In this document: piece after piece, positions 1 through 8,791 of the stretch
Position numbering within the stretch: the first letter of the stretch is position 1
Layout of the letters: each line of letters starts with the position of its first letter
From: Sulfitobacter aestuariivivens
GTDB taxonomy: Bacteria > Pseudomonadota > Alphaproteobacteria > Rhodobacterales > Rhodobacteraceae
Reading direction: 5' to 3'
Assembly: GCF_014763045.1 (NCBI RefSeq)
Contig: NZ_JACTAG010000002.1
Location: forward strand, 434,001 to 498,000
DNA: 64,000 bases
Notes under the pieces: model-generated
Databases searched by the model: none
What the model was told of the DNA's origin: nothing
What the model saw: the letters and a program-made list of their open reading frames with translations, nothing else
Program-made: the position numbers and the translations under genes

Positions 1-2
1 TC

Positions 3-410
3 AACACCGCCGACAGCATGATTGGCTATCGTACCCCCCGGCATGCAGAATTCGGCTGGGCCGCCGCGCGGCTTGACGACCTCCTGAACTGGATCCCCGC
101 ACGCCTGACCGCTGCGCTGATCGCCCTGCCCGGCGGCGTGTTGGGCCAGTGGTCTGCGATCCGTGAGGACGCCGCCCTGCACCGCTCACCCAACGCAGGC
201 TGGCCCGAAGCCGCCATGGCGCGCAGCATTGGTGTGGCACTTGCCGGGCCGCGCGCTTATGATGGGAAATTGCAGCAATTTGCATGGGTCAATGGCACGG
301 GGGCGCGTGTCATAGGCCCACCCGCAATTGATGCAGCCATCACCCGCCTCTGGCAGACATGGGGGGTGATGCTGATCTTAACCGTCCTTTTGGGTCTGCT
401 AAGCTGGTAG
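3..410 (+). CDS. cobD: adenosylcobinamide-phosphate synthase, C-terminal part (CobD/CbiB)
   Basis: The frame is open from the left edge, so the gene starts outside the window; about 135 C-terminal residues are visible. The block [14 protein letters not shown] followed by [19 protein letters not shown] is typical of the CbiB/CobD family. Members are integral membrane proteins that attach the aminopropanol arm to adenosylcobyric acid in cobalamin synthesis. The last 15 residues form a hydrophobic segment ending at the TAG stop, as expected for the final membrane helix. The next gene starts 10 bases downstream on the same strand. Identity is by remembered family motifs and is fairly secure; the start cannot be given. 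Confidence 0.88.
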   Translation, partial: NTADSMIGYRTPRHAEFGWAAARLDDLLNWIPARLTAALIALPGGVLGQWSAIREDAALHRSPNAGWPEAAMARSIGVALAGPRAYDGKLQQFAWVNGTGARVIGPPAIDAAITRLWQTWGVMLILTVLLGLLSW

Positions 411-419
411 GAATCTTGT

Positions 420-1592
420 ATGCGCTCCATCCTTTTTGCTGTGACCTTGGCCACAGCGCCTATTGCCGCCCTCGCTGAAACGCCCTGTGGCGGCGCATTC
501 AGCAGCTTTGTCAATGATCTCAAGGCAGAAGCCGTCGCTGACGGGATCTCTTCTGAGACCGCCGACCGCTTCTTTGCCGGCGTGCGTCAGGATCCAGCCG
601 TGCTGCGCGCAGACCGCAAACAGGGTGTTTTTCAGATACCCTTTGTCGATTTTTCGCGTCGGCTGATCTCCAATGACCGTATCGCGCGGGGTCGCGCCAA
701 TGGCCGCGCGTATGACGCCATATTCGACCGGATCGAGGCAACCTACGGCGTCAGCCGCGGCGTGTTGCTGGCGTTCTGGGCGTTTGAAACCGACTACGGC
801 AGCTTTCAGGGCGATTTCAACACCGCCGATGCGCTAGTAACCCTGTCCCACGATTGCCGCCGACCCGAACTTTTCCGCCCCCAGGTCTTTGCCGCGCTTG
901 AGCTTTTCGCAAAGGGCGAATTCGACCCGCGCCGCACGACCGGCGCCTGGGCCGGAGAGATCGGCATGGTACAGATGCTGCCCCGCGACATCCTCGAAAA
1001 CGGGGTCGACGGCGATGGCGATGGCAAGGTATCCCTGAAAACCTCTGCCCCCGACGCGCTGATGTCGGGCGGCAAGATGCTGAAAAGCCTCGGCTGGCGC
1101 GCGGGTGAGCCATGGATTGCCGAAGTCGACGTACCCGCCGATTTCGACTGGTCACTGACCGGGCTTGAGACGACCAAGCCCACCTCGGAATGGCGCGCGC
1201 TTGGTGTCTCTCCCCGCAACGGCCCGCTGGCGGGTGGGCTCGAGGCCTCCTTGCTGATCCCCCAAGGCCGCAAAGGGCCGGCCTTCATCGCCTATCCCAA
1301 TTTCCGCGTCTACTTCGACTGGAACCAAAGCTTCACATACGTCATGACCGCTGCCTATTTCGCAACCCGGCTCGAAGGGGCCAAGGTCTATGATGCCGGG
1401 AATCCTGACACCGGCCTGGACGGGGACCAGATGAAAGCGCTGCAAACAAAGCTGCAGGCAGCCGGATATGACGTAGGTGATATTGATGGCATCCTCGGCG
1501 CCCGCAGCCGGGCTGCCGTACGGGCAGAACAGGCTCGTCTTGGCATGGCCGTCGATGGCTGGCCCACGCCTGAACTGCTCGGCAAACTATAG
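420..1592 (+). CDS. lytic murein transglycosylase, MltB type, with peptidoglycan-binding domain
   Basis: 390 residues. An N-terminal signal peptide of about 19 residues ends in AALA, so the product should be periplasmic. The SLT_2/MltB-like catalytic domain covers roughly residues 25-315, with the likely catalytic glutamate at E123 in AFWAFETDYGSF and the GEIGMVQMLP block further on. A C-terminal peptidoglycan_binding_1 domain covers about residues 335-390 (LQTKLQAAGYDVGDIDGILG). Such enzymes cleave the glycan strand to 1,6-anhydro-muropeptides. There is no lipobox, so this looks like a soluble periplasmic enzyme rather than a lipoprotein such as E. coli MltB. It follows cobD closely and precedes the rhodanese gene by 9 bases, suggesting co-transcription. 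Confidence 0.9.
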   Translation: MRSILFAVTLATAPIAALAETPCGGAFSSFVNDLKAEAVADGISSETADRFFAGVRQDPAVLRADRKQGVFQIPFVDFSRRLISNDRIARGRANGRAYDAIFDRIEATYGVSRGVLLAFWAFETDYGSFQGDFNTADALVTLSHDCRRPELFRPQVFAALELFAKGEFDPRRTTGAWAGEIGMVQMLPRDILENGVDGDGDGKVSLKTSAPDALMSGGKMLKSLGWRAGEPWIAEVDVPADFDWSLTGLETTKPTSEWRALGVSPRNGPLAGGLEASLLIPQGRKGPAFIAYPNFRVYFDWNQSFTYVMTAAYFATRLEGAKVYDAGNPDTGLDGDQMKALQTKLQAAGYDVGDIDGILGARSRAAVRAEQARLGMAVDGWPTPELLGKL

Positions 1593-1601
1593 GAGGCGAA
1601 A

Positions 1602-1997
1602 ATGCCACTCAAAATCTCAGCCGCACAGATGGTCGCGGACGCCCGCGCCAGGATCGAAGAAATCGAGACCCCCGACGGCATCGCGATGGTCGACGATCCT
1701 GCGGTCCAGATCGTCGATCTGCGTGACCCGCGCGAACGCGAGCGCACCGGTTTTATCCCCGGCAGTTTTCACTGCCCCCGCGGCATGCTGGAATTCTGGG
1801 TCGACCCCGAAAGCCCCTATTTCAAAGAGGTCTTCGCCCAGGACAAAAAGTTCGTCTTCCACTGCGCCTCTGGCTGGCGCTCAGCTATTTCGGTCGCAAC
1901 GCTGCAAGATATGGGGTTCGACGCCGCACATCTGAAAGATGGCTTCGGCGCCTGGGAGAAGGCGGGCGGGCCGGTGGAACGGACGGCACCGAGGTAG
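1602..1997 (+). CDS. rhodanese-like domain protein
   Basis: 131 residues, a single rhodanese domain. The active loop is CASGWRS with the sulfur-accepting cysteine at about C88, fitting the CxxGxRS pattern. IVDLRDPRERERTGFIPGS matches the CH2A-type region. A strong Shine-Dalgarno (AGGAGG) lies just before the ATG. Single-domain rhodaneses move sulfane sulfur between thiol carriers; the actual partner cannot be read from the sequence. It is the last gene of the rightward set and a rho-independent terminator follows about 110 bases downstream. Confidence 0.88.
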   Translation: MPLKISAAQMVADARARIEEIETPDGIAMVDDPAVQIVDLRDPRERERTGFIPGSFHCPRGMLEFWVDPESPYFKEVFAQDKKFVFHCASGWRSAISVATLQDMGFDAAHLKDGFGAWEKAGGPVERTAPR

Positions 1998-2107
1998 GTT
2001 ATCGTTAACCATGTACAAAGCCCGCGACTTTGCAATTTGGCAAGGTTTGAGGTATAAACCCGATATTCGATAGTTCTCATTCACGATCATCATCACTGAA
2101 TGAAAGA

Positions 2108-2144
2108 CCCCGCAGAGTTGCTGCTCTGCGGGGTTACTCTTTTT
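2108..2144 (+). terminator. rho-independent terminator after the rhodanese gene
   Basis: A perfect 10 bp stem, CCCCGCAGAG and CTCTGCGGGG, with a 6-base loop is followed by TTACTCTTTTT on the plus strand. It closes the cobD-transglycosylase-rhodanese transcription unit. Confidence 0.85.
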
Positions 2145-2151
2145 CAAGGCA

Positions 2152-2241
2152 TCAAGCCCCGATCCAGAGCCGGATCGCCGCCAGAAGCAACATTGCTATC
2201 GCGATGAAAACCATCCATTTTCGATAGTTTTTTTCACTCAA
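2152..2241 (-). CDS. possible 29-residue single-helix membrane peptide (TTG start)
   Basis: A short frame reads from a TTG at 2241 to a TGA at 2152. It begins MSEKNYRKWMVF (with TTG read as Met) and continues as a hydrophobic helix ending in RLWIGA. A very strong Shine-Dalgarno, GAGGAGGTG, sits 7-9 bases upstream of the TTG on the minus strand, which is the main reason to list it. The shape (short charged head, one membrane span) resembles known bacterial microproteins, but no family is recognised. It could also be a leader peptide, or noise. Confidence 0.35.
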   Translation of the reverse strand: MSEKNYRKWMVFIAIAMLLLAAIRLWIGA

Positions 2242-2321
2242 TCATCATCACCTCCTCACGCCACGACGTGTCGCGACAGAGTCAATTTAGAGGTGAGACA
2301 TTAGAGAGGCGTTAACCTTGA

Positions 2322-5300
2322 TCAGGCGACCAGCGTTTCCGCTTTCTTGAGATCAACCGACACCAGCTGGCTGACCCCTTGCTCGGCCATTGTGACCCCG
2401 AACAGACGATCCATACGCGACATCGTCACGGCGTGGTGCGTGATGATCAGAAACCGCGTGTCGGTCTGGCGGCACATCTCGTCCAGCAGATCACAGAACC
2501 GCGTGACGTTGGCGTCATCCAAAGGTGCATCAACCTCGTCCAGCACACAGATCGGCGCGGGATTGGCCAGGAAAACCGCAAAGATCAGCGCCATCGCGGT
2601 CAAGGTCTGTTCGCCCCCCGACAACAGGCTCAGCGTGCTCAGTTTCTTGCCCGGCGGCTGGCACATGATTTCCAGACCGGCCTCAAGCGGGTCATCGGAT
2701 TCGACCATGACAAGGTTCGCCTCACCGCCGCCGAACAGATGCTTAAAGAGCATCGAGAAGTTAGAATTCACCTGCTCAAAAGCTGTCAACAGCCGTTCGC
2801 GCCCCTCGCGGTTCAGGCTCGCGATACCCGACCGCAACGTCCGGATCGCCTCTTCCAGATCGGCCTTTTCAGTGACCAGCGTGTCGTGCTCTTCCTGCAC
2901 GTCCTTGGCGTCCTCCTCGGCCCGCAGATTGACAGCTCCCAGCGAATCCCGCTGCCGCTTGAGACGGTTCACATCTGCCTCAAGGGCATCTGCGGTCGGC
3001 ATCTGATCCGGGTTCACATCGAGCGACGTCAACAACTGATTGGGCGTGACCTGCTGATCCTCGGCAATCCGTTCGGCTGCCGCCGCGACGGTTTCCTTGG
3101 CCGCCTCTGCGCGGGCTTCGGACCGGGCGCGGGCTTCACGCGCCTCTGACGCCTCGCGTTCCGCTTCCCGCTCCGCCAGCGTGGCCTCACGCAAAGTGCT
3201 CTCGGCCCGCGACAGCGCATCCGCAGCCTCGGCCTTGCGGGCCTCGGCCTGTGCGATGGCACCTGCCAGCTCGTCGCGTTTGGCAGCAATCTCGGCAGGT
3301 GCGGCACTGGCCTGTTTCAACTCGGCCTCTGACGTCGCCTTGCGCTCGGCCAATTCGGCGGTGCGCTTTTCGGCTGTCTCCAGTCGGTGCTTCCAGCCGC
3401 TGGTCTCTTTGGTCACTTCCTGCGCGCGTTTGGTGCGCGCCTCGCCCTCACGGCGCAGCTCATCATGCGCGGACCGGCGTGACATCATGGTGATGCGTGC
3501 GGCTTCGACAGTCATGCGCAGGTCATCAATTGCCGCGCGCGCCTCGCTCAGATCACCAAGTTCGGTCAAGGCGCGCTCTGCCTCGACAACCCGGCTGCGC
3601 GCTGACATCGCCTCGTCTTCGTGCCGTTTGACAGCCAATCCAAGGCTCTCCAGGCGGCCCTGCGCAAGATTGCGATCCGCCTCTGCCCGGCTCAGCGCGC
3701 GACCGGCATCCGCAACCATCCGGTCCGCATCGCGCCGTGCGTCGCGCGCCGCGCGATCGGCCTGCGTTTGCTCGGTCAAGGCGCGTGTCAGCGCCTCATG
3801 CGCCCCGCGTGCACCCTCAGCCCGCTGCGTGGCCTGTTCCAGCGATTGCTTGAGCACCTCAAGACGGTTCAACTGCTGCAACCGCAATGCCGCTGCCGAC
3901 GGCGCGTCCTCGGCCCAGGCCCGCAACCCATCCCAACGCCACAAATCCCCCTCGGGCGACACCAGCCGCTGGCCCGGCAACAGGGCGGCCTGCAACGCAG
4001 ACCCATCGTCAGGATCAACCAGCCCCACCTGCCCCATCCGGCGCTGCAAGACATCCGGCACGGATACATGCGCCGTCAGCGGCGTGACACCAGCAGGCAG
4101 CGGCTGCGGCGTCTCATAGCCAGGTAGCGTGGCCCAGCCAGACGGGCCATCGGCATCCACTTCGGGTGCCCGCAGATCGTCTGCCAGTGCCGCACCCAAT
4201 GCCTTCTCGAACCCGTGCTCGACCTGCAAACGATCAAGGATCTGGCCGCCCTCTGCCGTGTCCCGCTCAACCAGCTTGGCAAGCGCCCCGGCCTCGGCGC
4301 GCAGCGCGTTCATCTCGCCTTCCGCCTCGGACCGTTCAGCCCGGGCATCGGCCTCCCGGGCCTGTGTATCAGCGCGGGTCTCCTCAGCTGCGTTCAGCGC
4401 CTCATCTGCGCGTGCGGCCGCCTGAACTGCCTCTGCCTCGGACGCCGTGGCCGCGTCGAAGTCCGCGCCCGCCTTTTCCAGCGCCGCCTCGCTCTGCGCC
4501 ACAGCCTCCTGCGCCTTGAGCGCTTCTGCCTCGGACTTCGATTGCATCTTGCGACTGTCTTCCAACAGCCGTTCCGCCGACCCATGGCGCGCCGCAAGCC
4601 GCGCTACATCCTCGGTTTGTTGTGCCAGATCGGCCTCACGCGCCTGCAACACGGTCGCTGCCTCGCGCGCGGCCTCAGCCGCCGTTTCCAGCGCCGCCTC
4701 GTGACCTTCGCCGGCCTTGGCAAGCTCTGCCGCCTCCCATTCAAGACGTTCAATCGTTTCACCCGCATCGCGGTTCAGCCCGCCCTCGCGGTCAATATCA
4801 TGACCCAATTGCGCAATCCGCGCGGTCAGCGTTTCGATCGTGGCCACGGCACGCGCTTCCTGATCGCTCAGCGTATCGCGCTGCACCACCAACCGCTGCA
4901 ACAAAGCGGCCGCAATCGCCTCTTCCTCGCGCATGGGCGGCAGGGCCTCTTCCGCGGCCGCGCGCGCTTTGGCGGACTGACCAACCAAGGTCTGCGCCTG
5001 AGCCGCCGCAGTCACGCGCGCGCGCAATTCCTCGTCCAGACGCGCCCGTGCATCATCCGCCTCGCGCCAGCGCCGATACAGCAGCATCCCCTCCGTGCGC
5101 CGCAACTGATCCCCGATCTCACGGTACCGTGCTGCCTGCCGCGCCTGCCGCGCCAGCTGCGCCAGCTGCGTGGCCAGCTGTTCGATCACATCGTCCACAC
5201 GGGCCAGATTGGTCTCTGCGCCGTTCAGCTTGAGCTCCGCTTCGTGGCGCCGCTGGTACAGTCCCGAGATCCCCGCTGCCTCTTCCAGAATGCGGCGACG

Positions 5301-5777
5301 GTTCTTCGGCTTGGCGTTTATCAGCTCTGCAATCTGCCCCTGACGCACCAGCGCTGGCGAATGCGCGCCGGTTGAGGCATCGGCAAAAAGCATCTGCACA
5401 TCCCGCGCGCGCACATCCTTGCCCGCTGCCTTATAGGCGCTGCCCACATCGCGCGTGATCCGCCGCACGATATCCAGACTGTCGCTGTCGTTGAACCCTG
5501 CAGGCGCCAGCCGGTCGGAATTGTCGATATGCAGCGCGACCTCGGCAAAGTTGCGCGCTGGGCGGGTTGCGGCCCCGGCAAAGATCACGTCCTCCATCCC
5601 GCCGCCACGCATGGCGGTCGGGCGGTTTTCCCCCATGACCCAACGCAACGCCTCAAGCAGGTTCGACTTGCCACAGCCATTGGGCCCTACAACGCCGGTC
5701 AGACCATCCGCGATGATCAGATCGGTGGGGTCCACAAAGCTTTTGAAGCCCGTCAGCCTGAGTTTGGAAAAGCGCAC
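2322..5777 (-). CDS. smc: chromosome segregation protein SMC
   Basis: 1151 residues, full length for a bacterial SMC. The head has FKSF near residue 11 and the Walker A GPNGCGKSN at about 31-39. Long coiled coils rich in Ala, Glu and Arg cover about residues 165-500 and 640-950, separated by a hinge near 510-630. The ABC signature LSGGEQTL and the Walker B segment CVLDEVDAPLDDANV lie close to the C-terminus. SMC dimers bind ScpA/ScpB and load near origins to compact and separate sister chromosomes. scpA and scpB are not in this window. The start MRFSKLRLTGFKSF matches the family N-terminus. Confidence 0.97.
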   Translation of the reverse strand: MRFSKLRLTGFKSFVDPTDLIIADGLTGVVGPNGCGKSNLLEALRWVMGENRPTAMRGGGMEDVIFAGAATRPARNFAEVALHIDNSDRLAPAGFNDSDSLDIVRRITRDVGSAYKAAGKDVRARDVQMLFADASTGAHSPALVRQGQIAELINAKPKNRRRILEEAAGISGLYQRRHEAELKLNGAETNLARVDDVIEQLATQLAQLARQARQAARYREIGDQLRRTEGMLLYRRWREADDARARLDEELRARVTAAAQAQTLVGQSAKARAAAEEALPPMREEEAIAAALLQRLVVQRDTLSDQEARAVATIETLTARIAQLGHDIDREGGLNRDAGETIERLEWEAAELAKAGEGHEAALETAAEAAREAATVLQAREADLAQQTEDVARLAARHGSAERLLEDSRKMQSKSEAEALKAQEAVAQSEAALEKAGADFDAATASEAEAVQAAARADEALNAAEETRADTQAREADARAERSEAEGEMNALRAEAGALAKLVERDTAEGGQILDRLQVEHGFEKALGAALADDLRAPEVDADGPSGWATLPGYETPQPLPAGVTPLTAHVSVPDVLQRRMGQVGLVDPDDGSALQAALLPGQRLVSPEGDLWRWDGLRAWAEDAPSAAALRLQQLNRLEVLKQSLEQATQRAEGARGAHEALTRALTEQTQADRAARDARRDADRMVADAGRALSRAEADRNLAQGRLESLGLAVKRHEDEAMSARSRVVEAERALTELGDLSEARAAIDDLRMTVEAARITMMSRRSAHDELRREGEARTKRAQEVTKETSGWKHRLETAEKRTAELAERKATSEAELKQASAAPAEIAAKRDELAGAIAQAEARKAEAADALSRAESTLREATLAEREAEREASEAREARARSEARAEAAKETVAAAAERIAEDQQVTPNQLLTSLDVNPDQMPTADALEADVNRLKRQRDSLGAVNLRAEEDAKDVQEEHDTLVTEKADLEEAIRTLRSGIASLNREGRERLLTAFEQVNSNFSMLFKHLFGGGEANLVMVESDDPLEAGLEIMCQPPGKKLSTLSLLSGGEQTLTAMALIFAVFLANPAPICVLDEVDAPLDDANVTRFCDLLDEMCRQTDTRFLIITHHAVTMSRMDRLFGVTMAEQGVSQLVSVDLKKAETLVA

Positions 5778-5925
5778 TGCCCACGCCTTTTATGATTCTC
5801 GTTACCCGATTGAAAATGACGGCTTGGACGGGTCCGAGTCAATACAAACACACAACAGGCGGCGTTCCTTGCACTGTTATCCACAAGATATTGCGATATT
5901 CAGCCGTCAAGCGGCCACCCCGGCG

Positions 5926-6330
5926 TCAGTAACACTCCAACTCCACCGTGACCTCGCCAAAGCCTTCAACGCCACTACCGCGCACCGGGATACAGTCCAA
6001 CGGACCGGCCTGGCGTCTATGCCGGGGAACCCGGGGCGGGCCGTTGCCGCAATCCAGCAAACCGATCGCCAACGCCTGATCCCCGCGCACCTCGGTCACC
6101 TCGCAACCGCTGACCTGCGCCATCGCCGACGCTGCGCGCGCACGGATCGGGCCAAACCGGGGCGCGTATTGCATGTTGATCCTCATCGCTTCGGCCAGAT
6201 TGTTCCGCACACGCACATCAAAGGTCGATCCGTCCACCATGACCCGCGTCGCAGGCAAACCGCGAAAATGCGGACCTGGCGTATTGCACGCCGCCAACAG
6301 CCCAAAACACAATAACAGAACGCGGATCAT
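5926..6330 (-). CDS. small predicted lipoprotein of unknown function
   Basis: 134 residues starting MIRVLLLCFGLLAAC. The lipobox LAAC places the lipidated cysteine at C15, so the mature protein should be anchored to a membrane on the periplasmic side. The rest has no motif I recognise; two further pairs of cysteines (near CEV/LDC and LDC/LEC) could form disulfides. It lies upstream of smc on the same strand with a gap of about 150 bases, which may or may not be one transcription unit. Confidence 0.7.
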   Translation of the reverse strand: MIRVLLLCFGLLAACNTPGPHFRGLPATRVMVDGSTFDVRVRNNLAEAMRINMQYAPRFGPIRARAASAMAQVSGCEVTEVRGDQALAIGLLDCGNGPPRVPRHRRQAGPLDCIPVRGSGVEGFGEVTVELECY

Positions 6331-6404
6331 GCGGCACTCTGAACCTCAAGTGGTTAACAAATCCTGACCAACACGGAACACCTGAGGCATTGATGGCACG
6401 GCGA

Positions 6405-6427
6405 ATTGGTCATATCATTTGACCAAT
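6405..6427. promoter_or_regulatory. palindromic operator upstream of the FadR-type regulator
   Basis: ATTGGTCA, 7 bases, TGACCAAT: a perfect 8 bp inverted repeat ending 14 bases before the start of the GntR-family gene. The core TGGTCA-N7-TGACCA fits the TNGTNNNACNA logic of FadR-subfamily operators, so autoregulation is the simplest reading. Confidence 0.7.
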
Positions 6428-6441
6428 CACTCGGAGACCCC

Positions 6442-7209
6442 ATGCCCTTTCGCCCTGTCATCCCTGAGAAACTCTCTCAATCCGTCGTCCGCCAGATCGA
6501 GGCCCTGATCCTGCGCGGCATCCTGCGCCCGGGCGAACGGCTCCCCCCGGAACGCGACCTGGCTGAGCGGCTAAGCGTCTCGCGCCCCTCGCTGCGCGAC
6601 GCCATCGGTCAACTTCAGGACGCCGGATTGCTCAGTGCCAAGGCCGGCGCAGGCATCTACGTGGCCGACGTCCTGGGCAGCGCGTTTTCCCCTGCTCTGA
6701 TAGAGCTTTTCGCCCGCCATGATGAAGCGGTGTTTGACTACCTGTCTTTTCGCCGCGACATGGAAGGACTCGCTGCTGACCGCGCGGCCCGACTGGCCTC
6801 TGACACCGATCTGGCGGTTGTCGACACCGTTTTCAAAAAGATGGAAACAGCCCACAAGGAACGCCAGTTCAAGGCCGAAGCGCAGCTCGACGCGCAGTTT
6901 CACATGGCGATCATCGAGGCCAGCCATAACGTCATCATGCTGCACATGATGCGCTCCATGTATGAGTTGCTGCGCGAAGGTGTTTTCTACAATCGCCAGG
7001 TCATGTTCCAGCAGCGCACCAGCCGGGGCGCCCTGCTGGATCAGCATCGCGCGATCAATCAGGCGCTGCAGGCCCGCAATCCGGCAGGCGCGCGTGCGGC
7101 AGTTGAAAACCATCTGAACTATGTCGAACACGCCCTGCGCGACCAGCAACGCGCGGGCCAGCACGAAGAAATCGCCCGACAGCGGCTCGATCACGAGGCT
7201 GAACGCTGA
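6442..7209 (+). CDS. GntR family regulator, FadR subfamily (FCD domain)
   Basis: 255 residues from the ATG at 6442 (MPFRPVIPEKLSQSV). The winged helix-turn-helix covers about residues 8-75, with the family signature GERLPPERDLAERLSVSRPS, followed by an all-helical FCD ligand domain from about 85 to 225. FCD regulators sense organic acids or acyl compounds; the overall pattern is close to PdhR/LldR types, but the ligand cannot be told. An upstream start at 6406 would place the operator inside the gene, so 6442 is preferred. The gene stands alone: the lipoprotein gene is divergent and the atp operon convergent. Confidence 0.88.
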   Translation: MPFRPVIPEKLSQSVVRQIEALILRGILRPGERLPPERDLAERLSVSRPSLRDAIGQLQDAGLLSAKAGAGIYVADVLGSAFSPALIELFARHDEAVFDYLSFRRDMEGLAADRAARLASDTDLAVVDTVFKKMETAHKERQFKAEAQLDAQFHMAIIEASHNVIMLHMMRSMYELLREGVFYNRQVMFQQRTSRGALLDQHRAINQALQARNPAGARAAVENHLNYVEHALRDQQRAGQHEEIARQRLDHEAER

Positions 7210-7225
7210 CGGCGCCACCGCACAA

Positions 7226-7251
7226 ACGAAAACCCCGGCGCAGGGCCGGGG
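7226..7251 (-). terminator. rho-independent terminator of the atp operon
   Basis: On the minus strand a CCCCGGC/GCCGGGG stem is followed by TTTTCGTTT, about 30 bases beyond the atpF stop codon. Confidence 0.8.
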
Positions 7252-7280
7252 TCATCAGACATTCACGGTGACGAAATCGC

Positions 7281-7841
7281 CTAGTGCAGCTTGGCATCCA
7301 CCTGTTCGATGGCGTCATCGATCAGCTTGTTACCATCATCGGCGGTCATCTGCTTGGCAATCACCTCGCGGGCGGCGGCCACGGCAATGGTCACGGCCTG
7401 ATCGCGCACTTCCTTCACAGCGGCAGACTGGGCCGAACCGATCTGGTCTTCGGCGGCGGCCATGCGACGCTCAAGCGATTTGGCCAGATCCTTGCGAGCC
7501 TGCTCAGCCGCGGCGTTGGCCTCTTCCTTGGCGGCCGCAACGATGCGGTCGGCTTGTTCTTGCACGTCCTTTTGCTTGCGCTCGTAAGAGGCCAGCAGTG
7601 TCTGCGCCTCTTCACGCAGCGCGCGCGCCTCGTCCAGCTCAGTCTTGATGCCTTCTGCCCGTTTGTCGAGCATACCCATCAACAGCCCCGGCACCTTGAG
7701 GTACACCAGAACGCCGATGAACAGCAGGAAGGAAATCAGCACCACAAAGTCGCTGTTGCGTAGCGAAAAGAAAGGCCCGTCCGCAGCAAACGCCGGAGAG
7801 GCTATCATGGCCGCGATCAGGGATGTCAGGGTCAGACGCAT
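7281..7841 (-). CDS. atpF: F0F1 ATP synthase subunit b
   Basis: 186 residues. After a short leader-like N-terminus (MRLTLTSLIAAMIASPAFA) one membrane span follows (residues about 30-50, DFVVLISFLLFIGVLVYLK). The rest is a long charged amphipathic helix, KTELDEARALREEAQ onward, typical of the peripheral stalk. Subunit b pairs with b' and holds the F1 alpha3beta3 head against the c-ring rotor. It is the last gene of the operon, 3 bases after b', and is followed by a terminator. The F1 genes are not here, as is usual in this family where F0 and F1 operons are separate. Confidence 0.95.
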   Translation of the reverse strand: MRLTLTSLIAAMIASPAFAADGPFFSLRNSDFVVLISFLLFIGVLVYLKVPGLLMGMLDKRAEGIKTELDEARALREEAQTLLASYERKQKDVQEQADRIVAAAKEEANAAAEQARKDLAKSLERRMAAAEDQIGSAQSAAVKEVRDQAVTIAVAAAREVIAKQMTADDGNKLIDDAIEQVDAKLH

Positions 7842-7844
7842 GGC

Positions 7845-8396
7845 TTATCCTTTCATCCGTGCAGTGACGGCGGCATTAACGGTCTTGGCGTCGGCTTTGC
7901 CGCCCATGGCTGCCACGATTTCCTTGGCAGTGTCCTTGGCGACTTCCTTGACGCTTTCCAGAGCACCAGCACGGATTTCCGCGATGGCCTTCTCTGATTC
8001 AGCGCTCTTTGCCGCGATCTCTTCGTCGGCCTTGGCGATGGCCACGTTGAGGTCGGCTTGAATTTCTGCCTTGGCTTCGGCGACGATACGGCCTGCCTCG
8101 GAACGGGCATCAACAAGCGCCTTGTCATAGGCCGCCTCGGCGTCGACCGCCTTGGCTTTCAGGTCTTCCGCCGCCGCAATGTCATTGCTGATGGTGCCCT
8201 GACGTTCCGCCAGCACCCCGCCAATGCGCGGCAGCGCCACGCGGGACAGAATAAAATAGGTCGCAATCAGCGCCATGACCAACCAGAAGATCTGGTTGTC
8301 CCATGTGGTAAAGTCGAGCTGCGGCATGCCGGGCTCACTGACCGTCGGCTCGCCGATGTCGGTCGCGGTCTTGTCGACTAGGTTTTCATCAGCCAT
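7845..8396 (-). CDS. atpF2: F0F1 ATP synthase subunit b'
   Basis: 183 residues. A cytosolic N-terminus of about 30 residues leads into one membrane helix ([18 protein letters not shown]) and a long Ala/Glu/Lys-rich coiled coil. It is the divergent second b subunit found in photosynthetic and many alphaproteobacterial ATP synthases, forming the b-b' heterodimeric stalk. Gene order c, b', b supports the call over a duplicate b. The gap to atpE is about 90 bases. Confidence 0.94.
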   Translation of the reverse strand: MADENLVDKTATDIGEPTVSEPGMPQLDFTTWDNQIFWLVMALIATYFILSRVALPRIGGVLAERQGTISNDIAAAEDLKAKAVDAEAAYDKALVDARSEAGRIVAEAKAEIQADLNVAIAKADEEIAAKSAESEKAIAEIRAGALESVKEVAKDTAKEIVAAMGGKADAKTVNAAVTARMKG

Positions 8397-8484
8397 CTTC
8401 GGCTCCTTCAGGAAACTTGGCCTACAGCGGGGCGGAAACGCAAGGGCCTCCGCCCGCCCGTAAGGATATCAGTCTCGTCAGAAG

Positions 8485-8721
8485 TTAGACAGCAAACATC
8501 AACAGAAGTGCCACGAGGAACGAGAAGATCCCCAGCGCTTCGGCAAACGCAATACCGATGAACATTGTGGCTGTCTGACCGGCTGCAGCAGAGGGGTTAC
8601 GCAGAGCGCCGGACAGGAAGTTACCGACAACGTGACCCACACCAACGGCCGCGCCGCCCATGCCGGTACATGCCAGACCTGCGCCAACATATGCGCCCAT
8701 TTGTACGATATCGCCTTCCAT
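8485..8721 (-). CDS. atpE: F0F1 ATP synthase subunit c
   Basis: 78 residues in a two-helix hairpin. The proton-binding carboxylate is E61 in [13 protein letters not shown], and the polar loop between helices is RNPS at 41-44. A glycine-rich first helix ([19 protein letters not shown]) allows tight packing of the ring. The glutamate and the absence of the glutamine in the Na+-type motif point to proton coupling. A palindromic element follows upstream, between this gene and atpB. Confidence 0.97.
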   Translation of the reverse strand: MEGDIVQMGAYVGAGLACTGMGGAAVGVGHVVGNFLSGALRNPSAAAGQTATMFIGIAFAEALGIFSFLVALLLMFAV

Positions 8722-8763
8722 GTGATTTCTCCTTACGATGGAATTGAGGGATGAGAGTGTTTC

Positions 8764-8786
8764 GTAGGCCGGGCTTCAGCCCGGGA
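8764..8786. repeat. intergenic palindrome between atpB and atpE
   Basis: GTAGGCCGGGCTTCAGCCCGGGA contains a perfect CCGGGCT-TC-AGCCCGG stem. In layout it resembles the larger palindrome at 33202-33262, which also has a GTAGG(C/G)CGGG arm, so both may belong to one dispersed repeat family. It may also adjust c-subunit expression in the atp mRNA. Confidence 0.5.
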
Positions 8787-8791
8787 TTGTC

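Larger units (their letters stand above)
2066..2251. repeat. two copies of a ~31 bp imperfect direct repeat
   Basis: The copies at 2066-2096 and 2220-2251 share TTCGATAGTT, a central TTCAC, and ATCATCATCAC in the same order. Read on the minus strand, both look like the translation start region of a very small gene (GTGATGATGAT followed some 10 bases later by AACTATCGA). The right copy has a strong ribosome binding site; the left copy lies beside a terminator and seems decayed. Confidence 0.6.

Noticed and set aside
3097-4119. Long plus-strand open frame opposite smc
   Set aside because: It mirrors the Ala/Glu/Arg-rich coiled-coil codons of smc and gives a low-complexity Ser/Ala/Arg product.
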